From an uncultured Pontibacter sp. (GTDB taxonomy: Bacteria > Bacteroidota > Bacteroidia > Cytophagales > Hymenobacteraceae), in NCBI GenBank assembly GCA_947499125.1, contig CANMMP010000004.1, positions 310,001 to 374,000 on the forward strand: 64,000 bases of DNA. Direction: 5' to 3'. Under the pieces are notes generated by a model. The model was not told where the DNA came from. It did not search any database and was given only the letters and a program-made list of their open reading frames with translations. Positions 16,538-24,877 of the stretch are shown piece after piece. Numbering within the stretch: the first letter of the stretch is position 1; each line of letters starts with the position of its first letter. Made by a program: the position numbers and the translations under genes.

Positions 16538-17671
16538 CTATTCTGGTTTTAACAGCGGTTTTATGGCCTCAAACAGTTTCTGCTCTTCACTTTCCCAGAA
16601 AACATCCTCAGGTATACCGTAACTATAGTATGAGCTGTTGTAAGCGTTTGTTAATAAGGGGTTAATATTTAATTGCTTAAAGTTTATAGTTAAGCCTGCA
16701 TCTGCTTTTTTTATTAACGATTCCCACAAAGGATTGTCTTGCATCAGTACAGGAAGGCCATAAGCCATATACTCGTATAGTTTGGTAGGGATACAGCGAA
16801 TTGTACTTGGGTTAGGGCGATATGGAAGCAGGCCAAGATCGTGACTAGCGATAGCTTGTAATATTTCGGTATGCGGCACCAGCTTATCTCCGCCAATTAA
16901 CCTGATGTATGGCTTGCCGGCTATCTTGTTTTTTAACTTCTGAAGGGTGCTTGCCTGGGCGCAGTAACCTATAATTGTTAAGGTTACTTCATGGTTTTGC
17001 TCATGCCATTCATCTGCCAGCTTTATCGCTTCGAACACGCCGTATACTTCCGAGATAGTGCCGGACATTAGTAACCGGACTTTGTTTGCTGGTATACTTA
17101 CCGGTGTTTTTTTAGGGCTATAATCGGTTGCCGGTTTATACTTGTTCTCGATGACGGTATACCTGTTACCTACAAACGACAACTCATCGGCGTAGCTTTG
17201 TTCGGCCAGCAGGAAGTGACTTATACTTTTAGCTGAAAGGTACTCGATACTTCTAACTCCAATTCCCAGTACATTTTTAAGTATAGCCGGGTAAGCATCC
17301 TGCGTGGTCAAATTCATTTTATAGTTCTCACGAACATCATATACCAGTTTGCATTTATACTTTATAGTATAGAGCCAGGCTGTTAAAAGTAATTCGTGGG
17401 TGCCAACTATAAGCAGGTCTGGCTTTATTTCGGTAAGTAGATTCCAGAAAGTGCGGTGTGCAGTAAAACGATTTATACTTATGCGCTTAAAACTGAAGAC
17501 CGGGTGAAAGTGAATGTTGGCAGGTGCTGCCTTGGGTAATGGTGCCTCGAAGCCTGCTATGTGTACGTGTGCGCCGCTAAGCTTGCTAAGCGATAGCCCC
17601 AGTTTACCGTACATACGGGTGTCGTTCACGGGTTTTAGCAGCGAGGCCAGCAGAATTCTCTTTTCAGACAT
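16538..17671 (-). CDS. Glycosyltransferase, GT4-like (GT-B fold)
   Basis: This 377-residue protein has two Rossmann halves. The N-terminal acceptor domain contains KPDLLIVGTHELLLTAWLY and KLVYDVRENYK. The C-terminal nucleotide-sugar domain contains VRLLMSGTISEVYGVFEAI and TLTIIGYC, then PSTIRCIPTKLYEYMAYGLP with the glutamate of the E-x7-E type region. There is no signal peptide, so it acts at the cytoplasmic face. The donor and acceptor are not predictable. It stands alone, divergent from dapD with a 49-bp gap, which is odd for a polysaccharide gene normally found in clusters. Confidence 0.82.
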   Translation of the reverse strand: MSEKRILLASLLKPVNDTRMYGKLGLSLSKLSGAHVHIAGFEAPLPKAAPANIHFHPVFSFKRISINRFTAHRTFWNLLTEIKPDLLIVGTHELLLTAWLYTIKYKCKLVYDVRENYKMNLTTQDAYPAILKNVLGIGVRSIEYLSAKSISHFLLAEQSYADELSFVGNRYTVIENKYKPATDYSPKKTPVSIPANKVRLLMSGTISEVYGVFEAIKLADEWHEQNHEVTLTIIGYCAQASTLQKLKNKIAGKPYIRLIGGDKLVPHTEILQAIASHDLGLLPYRPNPSTIRCIPTKLYEYMAYGLPVLMQDNPLWESLIKKADAGLTINFKQLNINPLLTNAYNSSYYSYGIPEDVFWESEEQKLFEAIKPLLKPE

Positions 17672-17720
17672 CGGTTAAATTTAATACTTTTACGCATTAT
17701 TCAATACAAACTATATTTAA

Positions 17721-18533
17721 ATGGCGCTTCAGACGATAATAGAGCAAGCCTGGGAAAACAGAGCATTGCTTCAGGAGCAGGCTACTGCAGATGCAGTACG
17801 CGCTGTAATAGAGGAATTAGATAAAGGCAGGCTTCGTGTTGCCGAGCCAGATGGCGATAACTGGAAAGTTAATGAGTGGGTAAAGAAAGCCGTACTGTTG
17901 TATTTCCCGATCCAGGCCATGAAAACGATCGAGGTTGGTCCTTTTGAGTTTCATGATAAAATTGAGTTGAAGAAGAACTATGCAGCGCAGGGTGTGCGTG
18001 TAGTACCTCATGCTATTGCCCGTTATGGCTCGTTCCTGGAGAAAGGTGTGATCATGATGCCATCTTACGTGAACATTGGCGCTTATGTAGGCGAAGGAAC
18101 TATGGTGGATACCTGGGCTACGGTAGGCAGTTGCGCACAGGTAGGTAAAAATGTGCACCTGAGTGGTGGCGTTGGTTTAGGTGGCGTACTTGAGCCGGTT
18201 CAGGCTGCCCCGGTTATCATTGAAGACAATGCTTTTGTTGGTTCCAGAAGTATATTGGTAGAAGGTTGCCGTATTGGCCGCGAAGCTGTGATTGGTGCCG
18301 GTGTAACTATAACAGGCAGCTCTAAGATAATTGACGTGACAGGAAGCGAGCCTGTAGAGTACAAGGGCTATGTGCCGCCGCGCTCAGTAGTTATACCTGG
18401 TTCGTACACTAAAAAATTCCCTGCCGGAGATTTCCAGGTGCCGTGTGCGCTTATTATTGGCCAACGCAAAGAAAGCACTGACCTGAAGACCTCACTGAAC
18501 GATGCGTTGCGCGAAAATGCAGTAGCGGTTTAA
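17721..18533 (+). CDS. dapD: 2,3,4,5-tetrahydropyridine-2,6-dicarboxylate N-succinyltransferase
   Basis: This 270-residue enzyme matches DapD in length and in its left-handed beta-helix hexapeptide repeats: GAYVGEGTMVDTWATVGSCA, then GKNVHLSGGVGLGG and EDNAFVGSRSILVEG. The helical N-terminal domain contains WKVNEWVKKAVLLYF, and the RYGSFLEKGVIMMPSYVNIG segment leads into the helix. It makes N-succinyl-2-amino-6-ketopimelate from succinyl-CoA in the lysine/diaminopimelate pathway. It is monocistronic, with a terminator at 18601-18635. Confidence 0.95.
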   Translation: MALQTIIEQAWENRALLQEQATADAVRAVIEELDKGRLRVAEPDGDNWKVNEWVKKAVLLYFPIQAMKTIEVGPFEFHDKIELKKNYAAQGVRVVPHAIARYGSFLEKGVIMMPSYVNIGAYVGEGTMVDTWATVGSCAQVGKNVHLSGGVGLGGVLEPVQAAPVIIEDNAFVGSRSILVEGCRIGREAVIGAGVTITGSSKIIDVTGSEPVEYKGYVPPRSVVIPGSYTKKFPAGDFQVPCALIIGQRKESTDLKTSLNDALRENAVAV

Positions 18534-18600
18534 TGTTTAAATTGTTTTAGGTTTAATTGTTGATGGTTTAACGATTAAGCTAGTCAACTATAGATTTTAG

Positions 18601-18635
18601 GAGCCTCTGCCTTTTTGGTGGAGGCTCTTTGTTTT
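18601..18635 (+). terminator. Terminator after dapD
   Basis: GAGCCTC (18601-18607) pairs with GAGGCTC (18621-18627), followed by TTTGTTTT. It lies 67 bp past the dapD stop. Confidence 0.75.
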
Positions 18636-18731
18636 ATTGGTGGCAAGACGCTCACAGGTCTGGTAGACACTGTGAGGTCAATGGATAATTATCTTGTAAA
18701 TCCTTAGGGTCTATTTATAAATTCAGATAAA

Positions 18732-18765
18732 TAAAAAGCCGCTGCAAGTATAACCTGCAGCGGCT
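18732..18765 (-). terminator. Terminator after the hydroxyacyl-CoA dehydrogenase gene
   Basis: AGCCGCTGCA (18737-18746) pairs perfectly with TGCAGCGGCT (18756-18765). On the minus strand the stem is followed by a T run (from AAAAA at 18733-18737). Confidence 0.8.
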
Positions 18766-18827
18766 CTATAGTATAGTTTGACAGATAAATTAAACTATTA
18801 ACAATTTAACCATCCAACCATCAGTAA

Positions 18828-19721
18828 TTACTTCTTCTTAAAACGATCAGCTACTATTAGCTCTTTGGTGCCATGTGTCCAGCTATAAAAGCCCTGGCCT
18901 GATTTAACACCTTTGTGTCCGGCTTGTACCATGTTTACTAACAGTGGGCAAGGAGCGTATTTCGGATTTCCGAAGCCATCGTGCAACACGTTAAGTATAG
19001 ACAGGCAAACATCAAGACCAATAAAGTCAGCTAACTGCAGCGGGCCCATTGGGTGCGCCATACCTAACTTCATGATCGTATCGATCTCTTCCACGCCGGC
19101 AACGCCCTCATATAAACTATAGATCGCTTCGTTTATCATCGGCATCAGGATGCGGTTCGCTACAAAGCCAGGGTAATCATTGCACTCAGTAGGTACTTTG
19201 CCCAGTTGCAACGACATATCCATTACCTGTTGCGTTACTTCATCTGATGTAGAGTAACCTCGTATGATCTCTACCAGCTTCATTACCGGAACCGGATTCA
19301 TAAAGTGCATACCTATTACTTTCTCAGGTCGGCCGGTAACCGAGGCTATTTTAGTAATAGAGATGGACGATGTGTTCGATGCAAGTATAGCTTCAGGCTT
19401 TGTAAAGCTATCCAGGTCGCGGAATATCTTAAGTTTCAGGTCTACGTTCTCAGTTGCAGCTTCTACAACAAGGTCAGCGTTCTTTACGCCTTCCTGCATA
19501 TTGGTATAAGTCGTGATGTTGCCTAAGGTCTGCTGCTTCTGCTCTTCGGTCAGGTTGCCTTTCGCTATTATGCGGTCCAGGTTCTTGGAGATAGTGGCCA
19601 AAGCTTTGTTCAGGGCCTCTTCCGAGATATCTACCAATGCTACATTAAAACCATTTTGCGCAAAAACGTGGGCTATGCCATTGCCCATAGTGCCTGAGCC
19701 AATAACTGCTATATTCTTCAT
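18828..19721 (-). CDS. 3-hydroxybutyryl-CoA dehydrogenase
   Basis: This 297-residue enzyme begins with an NAD-binding Rossmann motif (IAVIGSGTMGNGIAHVFAQNG). It then has ASNTSSISITKIASVTGRPE, the catalytic His region GMHFMNPVPVMKLVEIIRG, and PGFVANRILMPMINEAI. This fits single-domain PaaH/Hbd-type dehydrogenases, which interconvert 3-hydroxyacyl-CoA and acetoacetyl-CoA. There is no fused enoyl hydratase. It is not in an operon, so its pathway (butanoate, beta-oxidation or aromatic degradation) is undetermined. Confidence 0.92.
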   Translation of the reverse strand: MKNIAVIGSGTMGNGIAHVFAQNGFNVALVDISEEALNKALATISKNLDRIIAKGNLTEEQKQQTLGNITTYTNMQEGVKNADLVVEAATENVDLKLKIFRDLDSFTKPEAILASNTSSISITKIASVTGRPEKVIGMHFMNPVPVMKLVEIIRGYSTSDEVTQQVMDMSLQLGKVPTECNDYPGFVANRILMPMINEAIYSLYEGVAGVEEIDTIMKLGMAHPMGPLQLADFIGLDVCLSILNVLHDGFGNPKYAPCPLLVNMVQAGHKGVKSGQGFYSWTHGTKELIVADRFKKK

Positions 19722-20143
19722 AGATGATATGTGGTCGTGAAATTCTGTTACACTACAAAGCTAAAAGAAATTACGTTAATCTTTGTTTGGTAAGTGTCTA
19801 ATCTTGGCATATTTCAATATCTGCTTTATAGCTGTATTTGCTTTCACTTTAATATTTCTTTTATAGTTTATCCTGAGCTGCTTAAAAGTAAGTCTTAAAA
19901 GTAGCTGGTGTAACCGTTGTGTAAACATCAAAATTATAAGTAGTTAGGCAGGCAGGGGAGAAGGCGCTTTTGATACATTTATAAACTTAAATATTTGCAT
20001 GAAGTATAAAAAAGTAGATTTTAATAAATCCTTTATAATATATATGCGTAAAAGCTTAAACAAAAAAGTACAACAACTACCAGGCACTGGTGTGTAGCCG
20101 TTAACTCTGGTAGTTATAACAAACAACATAAGACTCTTTAACT
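19722..20143. other. Intergenic, 422 bp, divergent promoter region
   Basis: I see no gene here. The stretch separates the leftward dehydrogenase from the rightward small membrane peptides. It is AT-rich with a short direct repeat (CTTAAAAGTA, twice around 19883-19905). A lone -7-like TAGCTTTG on the minus strand (19756-19763) lacks a matching -33 element. Confidence 0.5.
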
Positions 20144-20296
20144 ATGGGAAATTTACTTTATATCATCGCCGTTGTGCTGATAATTTTCTGGCTGATCGGC
20201 TTTCTGGGATTCCCGGATGCTGTAGGTGGTATCATTCACGTACTACTTGTATTAGCCGTAATTGCCGTGTTACTCCGACTCATTCGGGGAGTTTAA
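20144..20296 (+). CDS. Small membrane protein, lmo0937-like (copy 1)
   Basis: This 50-residue gene is missing from the ORF track. It reads MGNLLYIIAVVLIIFWLIGF, then LGFPDAVGGIIHVLLVLAVI and ends LLRLIRGV. Two hydrophobic helices are separated by a conserved FPDAVGG turn, which is the pattern of the lmo0937 family of tiny membrane proteins. A second, nearly identical copy follows at 20364. Such proteins are abundant in stress-related settings in several phyla, but no function is established. Confidence 0.85.
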   Translation: MGNLLYIIAVVLIIFWLIGFLGFPDAVGGIIHVLLVLAVIAVLLRLIRGV

Positions 20297-20363
20297 CCAT
20301 GTGTTAAAATTCACGTTAATATAGAAAAACACTACTTCTAACATTCATTAAACAATTAAAACT

Positions 20364-20513
20364 ATGGGAAATTTATTGTATATTATAGCTGTGGTCCTTG
20401 TGATCTTTTGGCTGATCGGTTTCTTAGGATTCCCTGATGCCGTAGGTGGTTTGATCCACATATTATTAGTAATTGCCGTTATCATGGTACTGCTACGCCT
20501 CATACGGGGTTAG
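20364..20513 (+). CDS. Small membrane protein, lmo0937-like (copy 2)
   Basis: This is a 49-residue tandem paralogue of the gene at 20144, also missing from the ORF track. The protein differs mainly by conservative changes (GLIH for GIIH, MVLLRLIRG at the end), while many third codon positions differ. The duplication is therefore not recent and both copies are under selection at the protein level. Both start in the same context (ACTATGGGAAATTTA/T). The two genes end in a shared strong terminator at 20545-20574. Confidence 0.85.
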   Translation: MGNLLYIIAVVLVIFWLIGFLGFPDAVGGLIHILLVIAVIMVLLRLIRG

Positions 20514-20544
20514 CGTGATCCATTGATCTATACTTTTTAAATAC

Positions 20545-20580
20545 AAAAGGACAGCCCTGTAAGGCTGTCCTTTTGTATTT
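20545..20580. terminator. Bidirectional terminator
   Basis: AAAAGGACAGCC (20545-20556) pairs with GGCTGTCCTTTT (20563-20574), with T-rich sequence on both strands. It serves the small membrane genes on the left and the convergent gene ending at 20602. Confidence 0.85.
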
Positions 20581-20601
20581 TTATACTTTTAATTGCTGTG
20601 C

Positions 20602-21321
20602 TTAGCGCCTGAAAGGTAAGTTTATACCCGCTCTAATAACCGGGTTACTATAAGGGTTTACCTCGTCTTCGTTCACATTATACAGGAGCAGTAGATCGAA
20701 AGAAGCTTTTTCGCTGATGAACTGGCGATAACCGACACCTACCATTGGCAGCACCAGTGTTTTGCGATGTTTTTCGTAAGCTGTTTGCGTCGCATTTACC
20801 ATCAGGTATTGCCTGCTCATAAATTCTGCTTCGGCATGTGCCAGCAAAGCGCCTTCCCCGATCTGCACAACCTCTACCTGCGTAAACAGGCGTCCGCCAT
20901 AGTTATGCAATGAGTACTCGCCATCTTTTATAAAATGATATACCACGCCGGTGCCTACATTAAACTTAGGAGTAACTCTGTAACCTATAATGGGTAGCAA
21001 CGAGATGTTGGTATAAGAGCCAAACTGTAAACCAAAGCTGCCGCCAAAGTATAAACGGTCTATCAGTTCAGGTATTTCTTCCTCTTCTTTTATAGCAACA
21101 GGCTCCTGGGGGTGCTCCTGTATAGTTGGTTGCGGCTTAGGCTGTGGCTTAGGTGGCGTATAAACCGGCTGCTGACCCGGAGGGCCGGTTGGCAACGATG
21201 GTTTACGCTTTACCGTGTCGGGCTCTACCTGCGCTACTGCTACCAGGCTGGCGAATATAAAAAAGCAAAGTGCCACAAGGCACTTTGCAAGAACAGGAAG
21301 TTGAAATGATCTGGCTACCAT
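20602..21321 (-). CDS. Exported protein with proline-rich linker and beta-barrel-like domain
   Basis: This 239-residue protein starts with a signal peptide (LVALCFFIFASLVAVAQ). A proline-rich linker follows (PVYTPPKPQPKPQPTIQEHP, about residues 50-72), then an acidic patch and a C-terminal region of alternating strands (YFGGSFGLQFGSYTNISLLP, YRVTPKFNVGTGVVYHF). The strand pattern and terminal Arg-Arg after a hydrophobic strand suggest a small outer-membrane-associated barrel. I do not know the family. It is six bases downstream of the ABC-F gene and probably shares its transcript. Confidence 0.65.
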   Translation of the reverse strand: MVARSFQLPVLAKCLVALCFFIFASLVAVAQVEPDTVKRKPSLPTGPPGQQPVYTPPKPQPKPQPTIQEHPQEPVAIKEEEEIPELIDRLYFGGSFGLQFGSYTNISLLPIIGYRVTPKFNVGTGVVYHFIKDGEYSLHNYGGRLFTQVEVVQIGEGALLAHAEAEFMSRQYLMVNATQTAYEKHRKTLVLPMVGVGYRQFISEKASFDLLLLYNVNEDEVNPYSNPVIRAGINLPFRR

Positions 21322-21327
21322 TTATAG

Positions 21328-22953
21328 TTACACAGTTGCTTTTTCGTACATTTTTTTACGCAGCTCACGGATATTGTCATCCTGCAGATATTCTTCGTAA
21401 GTCATGCGTTTATCGATCATGCCGTTTGGCGTAAGCTCTATAATACGGTTAGCGATGGTATCCACGAACTGTAAGTCATGAGACGAGAACAGGATGGTAC
21501 CATCAAAATCGCGGAGCGAGTTGTTAAGCGCTGTGATCGATTCCAGGTCAAGGTGGTTCGTTGGCTCATCAAAAACCAATACGTTACCCGACTGCAGCAT
21601 CATACGCGAAAACATACAACGCACTTTTTCGCCACCCGATAAAACGTTAGCCTTTTTAAGCGATTCCTCGCCTGAGAAAAGCATACGACCCAGGAAACCA
21701 CGAATAAAGCTCTCATCTTTTTCTACAGAGTACTGGCGCAACCAGTCTACCAGGTTCAGGTCAGTATCGAAGAACTCCTGGTTATCTTTCGGGAAGAAAG
21801 AGGCAGTTATAGTTGTACCCCACTTGAACTCACCCGAATCAGCTTTCTCTTCGTTAAATAATATCTTAAAGAAAGATGAAGCGGCAATATCGTTACGGCC
21901 TATCACTGCGATCTTATCGCCTTTATCAACCATAAAATCTACGCCTGTAAATATCGGCTGGCCATCTACATATTTGCTCAGGTTCTCAACGTGCAGTATC
22001 TGGTTTCCGGCTTCGCGCTCCGGTTTAAAAGCAATGTATGGGTACTTACGCGACGATGGCTGAATATCATCAACAGTAAGTTTTTCAAGCAATTTAGCGC
22101 GCGATGTTGCCTGCTTCGATTTGGATGCGTTGGCGCTGAAGCGACGAATAAATTCTTCGAGTTCTTTACGCTTATCTTCTGTCTTCTTGTTCGCATCAGA
22201 GCGCTGCTTCACAGCAAGCTGGCTCGACTCGTACCAGAAGCTATAGTTACCGGCATACATCTTTATCTTACCAAAGTCGATGTCGGCTACGTGCGTACAC
22301 ACGGCATCCAGGAAGTGGCGGTCGTGCGATACAACTATAACCGTGTTCTGGAAGTTGTCGAGGAAGTTCTCCAGCCACATAATGGATTCAGCATCAAGGT
22401 GGTTGGTAGGTTCGTCCAGCAATAGGATATCAGGGTTACCGAACAGGGCCTGCGCTAATAAAACGCGTACTTTCTCGCTACCGCTCAGATCTTTCATCTG
22501 GGCGTAATGCAGGTTTTCAGTAATTCCCAGTCCGCTCAGGAGCTCGGCTGCTTCGTATTCGGCATTCCAGCCTTCCATGTCGGCAAAGTCGCCTTCCAGC
22601 TCAGCGGCACGCAAACCATCTTCTTCCGAGAAATCGGGCTTAGCATAGATCGCGTCTTTTTCCTGCATAATATCAAACAGGCGCTTGTGGCCCATTATAA
22701 CAGTCTGCAATACCTGGTATTCGTCGTATTCGAAATGGTTCTGCTTTAATACAGCAAGCCTGGCCTTCGGTGGAATTTCCACAGTACCGGTATTGGCCTC
22801 AATTTCACCGGATAATATTTTAAGGAATGTTGATTTACCGGCACCGTTCGCGCCAATAAGGCCATAGCAGTTGCCGGGTACAAATTTTATAGTTACATCT
22901 TCAAATAATGTGCGCTTGCCGTAGCGCAAGCTTACATTGTTAGTACTGATCAT
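21328..22953 (-). CDS. ABC-F family ATPase (YbiT-like)
   Basis: This 541-residue soluble ABC-F protein has two ATPase domains joined by the linker RFSANASKSKQATSRAKLLE, which is typical of the YbiT group. Domain 1 has Walker A GANGAGKST and a changed signature, LSGSE. Domain 2 has a normal signature (LSGGEKVR) and Walker B (VLVFDEPTNHLD), but its Walker A position reads VIGRNDIAASSFFKIL, without the Gly-Lys-Ser/Thr. One of the two composite ATP sites is therefore intact and the other degenerate. ABC-F proteins act on the ribosome E site to help translation. There are no membrane segments. Confidence 0.9.
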   Translation of the reverse strand: MISTNNVSLRYGKRTLFEDVTIKFVPGNCYGLIGANGAGKSTFLKILSGEIEANTGTVEIPPKARLAVLKQNHFEYDEYQVLQTVIMGHKRLFDIMQEKDAIYAKPDFSEEDGLRAAELEGDFADMEGWNAEYEAAELLSGLGITENLHYAQMKDLSGSEKVRVLLAQALFGNPDILLLDEPTNHLDAESIMWLENFLDNFQNTVIVVSHDRHFLDAVCTHVADIDFGKIKMYAGNYSFWYESSQLAVKQRSDANKKTEDKRKELEEFIRRFSANASKSKQATSRAKLLEKLTVDDIQPSSRKYPYIAFKPEREAGNQILHVENLSKYVDGQPIFTGVDFMVDKGDKIAVIGRNDIAASSFFKILFNEEKADSGEFKWGTTITASFFPKDNQEFFDTDLNLVDWLRQYSVEKDESFIRGFLGRMLFSGEESLKKANVLSGGEKVRCMFSRMMLQSGNVLVFDEPTNHLDLESITALNNSLRDFDGTILFSSHDLQFVDTIANRIIELTPNGMIDKRMTYEEYLQDDNIRELRKKMYEKATV

Positions 22954-23281
22954 GTGCTTGATTTAGAGAATTAATAAAGATTCCTGGTACAAAACTACGA
23001 AATAAAAATATGGAAAGTGAATATGCAGTAAACGTCTGATGTCGGGTATTTATAGTTTGCGTATAAGGGCTTTAAAACCAACAATTTAACAGATTGTATT
23101 CAAAAAATTATGCTGCAAATCACAACGCCACGCTTCATTCCATAGTATATATTTTAAATAATATACAATACCCTGCGCTTTACGTATAAGCCGAGCAAAC
23201 AGGGGCTCGTACTATAACTAAACGTAAAGCTAAACTGTTCATTTATAAAAGATTAATAGATAAAACAATAATATAACACAT
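22954..23281. other. Intergenic, 328 bp, divergent promoters and a structured leader
   Basis: I see no gene here. The region separates the leftward ABC-F gene from the rightward DUF4199 pair. It holds the nested inverted repeat listed at 23177-23230 and long AT-rich runs (TATATATTTTAAATAATATA at about 23145). Confidence 0.5.
23177..23230 (+). promoter_or_regulatory. Nested inverted repeat upstream of the DUF4199 genes
   Basis: The outer arms GCTTTACGT (23177-23185) and ACGTAAAGC (23222-23230) are perfect. Inside them CGAGC (23192-23196) pairs with GCTCG (23205-23209). The structure ends 51 bp before the first DUF4199 start, so it could be an RNA leader or an operator. Confidence 0.45.
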
Positions 23282-23749
23282 ATGGCAACCACAAAAGTTA
23301 GTTACCAAAACATAGCTGTAAAATATGGCATCTTTGTAGGCATAGCGCACATCCTGTTCTTCCTGCTGATGGGACTACTTGGCCTGCTCGATGTGATAGA
23401 GCTTTCCTTTATAAGTGCGATCTTTCTTATAATTGGTATTTTAGTTGCCATCTCCAAGTATAAAAGCATGCATGGCTCTGTGGGTTACTTTTCGGGGCTT
23501 GGCATTGGTGCCACTACGGGCGTGGTTTCTTCGGCGCTGCTGGCTGTATTCCTGATGATCTACCTTAACCTGTTTGATGAAACATATTTAAATAACCTGC
23601 AGGCAAGCGCACTGTTCCCGGACGGCCTTTCTAAACTTTGGCTGTTTATACTTACCATTGTCTACGGTACCATTCCGGGGTTCTTTATAGGCTTTATTGC
23701 CATGCAATGGTTTAAACGTGCCGACCATTCGATGCCGGAGCGTGTATAA
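23282..23749 (+). CDS. DUF4199 domain membrane protein (copy 1)
   Basis: This 155-residue protein has four hydrophobic helices (FVGIAHILFFLLMGLLGLLD, FISAIFLIIGILVAISK, TGVVSSALLAVFLMIY, LFILTIVYGTIPGFFIGFIA) and ends AMQWFKRADH. This is the usual DUF4199 form in Bacteroidota. The conserved turn KYKSMHGSVGYFSGLGIG sits between helices 2 and 3. The function is unknown. The next gene, 42 bp downstream, is a paralogue. Confidence 0.85.
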   Translation: MATTKVSYQNIAVKYGIFVGIAHILFFLLMGLLGLLDVIELSFISAIFLIIGILVAISKYKSMHGSVGYFSGLGIGATTGVVSSALLAVFLMIYLNLFDETYLNNLQASALFPDGLSKLWLFILTIVYGTIPGFFIGFIAMQWFKRADHSMPERV

Positions 23750-23791
23750 CCCGGCGTTACCAGCTTACTTAAACACATAAACCCTTATACT

Positions 23792-24250
23792 ATGGAAAAG
23801 ATAGGCCTGAAGTATGGCTTGTTCACGGCTATCGGCCTGATCGCGTATTTCCTGCTCATGACCCTGATCGGGATGGCGCATATTGTAGAGCTCCGTTTCC
23901 TGAATGCCCTCATCATGACGGTAGGAATTATTGTGGCGCTTCGGGCGCACAGGCGGTCTAAACGAGGCGACATTGGTTATTTAAGTGGATTGGGAACGGC
24001 ATTTTTAACTTCGTTGGTTGCCACGCTGCTGTTCGCAACTTTTATGCTGGTGTATATTAAAACCTTTGACGAGAACCTGCTTAAAGTGCTGACTGACAAC
24101 AGGCTGGTAGGAGAGCGGGTTGCCAGCACACCCGGGCTTGTAATTTTTATGGTGCTGATGCTGGAGGGTGTAATTTCGGGCGCTATGATCGGGTTTATTG
24201 CCATGCAGTTCTTTAAGCGACCTGATCACACGGTACCAAACAGCCCCTGA
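23792..24250 (+). CDS. DUF4199 domain membrane protein (copy 2)
   Basis: This 152-residue paralogue of the preceding gene has the same four-helix plan and matching landmarks: KYGLFTAIGLIAYFLLM, RSKRGDIGYLSGLGTAF, and MIGFIAMQFFKRPDHTVP at the end. The two proteins have diverged considerably but keep the G-YLSGLG turn and the IGFIAMQ-FKR-DH tail. Tandem DUF4199 copies suggest a heteromer or an old duplication. The pair ends in a 19-bp perfect-stem terminator. Confidence 0.85.
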   Translation: MEKIGLKYGLFTAIGLIAYFLLMTLIGMAHIVELRFLNALIMTVGIIVALRAHRRSKRGDIGYLSGLGTAFLTSLVATLLFATFMLVYIKTFDENLLKVLTDNRLVGERVASTPGLVIFMVLMLEGVISGAMIGFIAMQFFKRPDHTVPNSP

Positions 24251-24270
24251 GCAGAATCTTAAAATATAAT

Positions 24271-24317
24271 ATAACAGAAAGGCCGCAGGGAGTTAATTCC
24301 TGCGGCCTTTCTGTTAT
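24271..24317. terminator. Strong bidirectional terminator
   Basis: The 19-base arms 24271-24289 (ATAACAGAAAGGCCGCAGG) and 24299-24317 are perfect reverse complements. They end the DUF4199 pair and the convergent gene at 24332. Confidence 0.85.
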
Positions 24318-24331
24318 ATGATTTGTGATAC

Positions 24332-24562
24332 TTATTTTACCATATGGTCGGGTCTCTGAATGATCTGTACTACTATTTCGTGAAGGTCGCCTTCTTTATC
24401 CTTTAATCGGAAAGTTAGCTGTGGGTTGTCTATGTTGTGTTCTGCTTTAATATCAACTACCTGGGCCTGGTCTATCCTTGATTCCAGATGGGGGCTCAGA
24501 TCATGAAAAGCCTTCGCAAAATCAACTTCTAAGTTACTTGGGTTATAGTGTTGCGTTCTCAT
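24332..24562 (-). CDS. Hypothetical protein, 76 aa
   Basis: I do not recognise this small soluble protein. It reads MRTQHYNPSNLEVDFAKAFH, followed by a helix and then strands (QLTFRLKDKEGDLHEIVVQI). The acidic-basic alternation and the two-strand end look like a small folded domain. There is no signal peptide. It is a single gene, bounded by the strong terminator on its 3' side. Confidence 0.6.
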   Translation of the reverse strand: MRTQHYNPSNLEVDFAKAFHDLSPHLESRIDQAQVVDIKAEHNIDNPQLTFRLKDKEGDLHEIVVQIIQRPDHMVK

Positions 24563-24877
24563 AAAATCTGGTCATTTTGCTAACCTTGATGCCACTTAAT
24601 GGCTGGCGCTTGTTAAAATGCTAAACTTGGTCTTATGTTACCTTATACCCCTTTAAGTAGGCTATGTTACCATAATTGTGTTTTATATATAATATTCTTT
24701 ATATAATGTTGATGCGTTTTGAAATAATCATATTTATAGGTTAGTGCTCAGAATTTTACGACGCTGATTAAATATTAAAAATATACTAAAAATAGCCTAA
24801 CCTGATTTAGATTTCTCCGTTGAAGTACAATGTAACACAACCTGTAGTTTGCAGGTGCATATTTTAGCTTTAACCCT
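24563..24877. other. Intergenic, 315 bp, AT-rich
   Basis: This is a divergent spacer without a gene. It contains long AT runs (TTTTATATATAATATTC at about 24681) and presumably promoters for both flanking genes. I cannot name a specific site. Confidence 0.45.

Noticed and set aside
22990-22997. TAGTTTTG, and similar TAnnTTTG hits at 16471, 19756 and 8627, as promoters
   Set aside because: None has a TTG at the 19-base spacing; isolated -7 words are expected by chance in AT-rich spacers.
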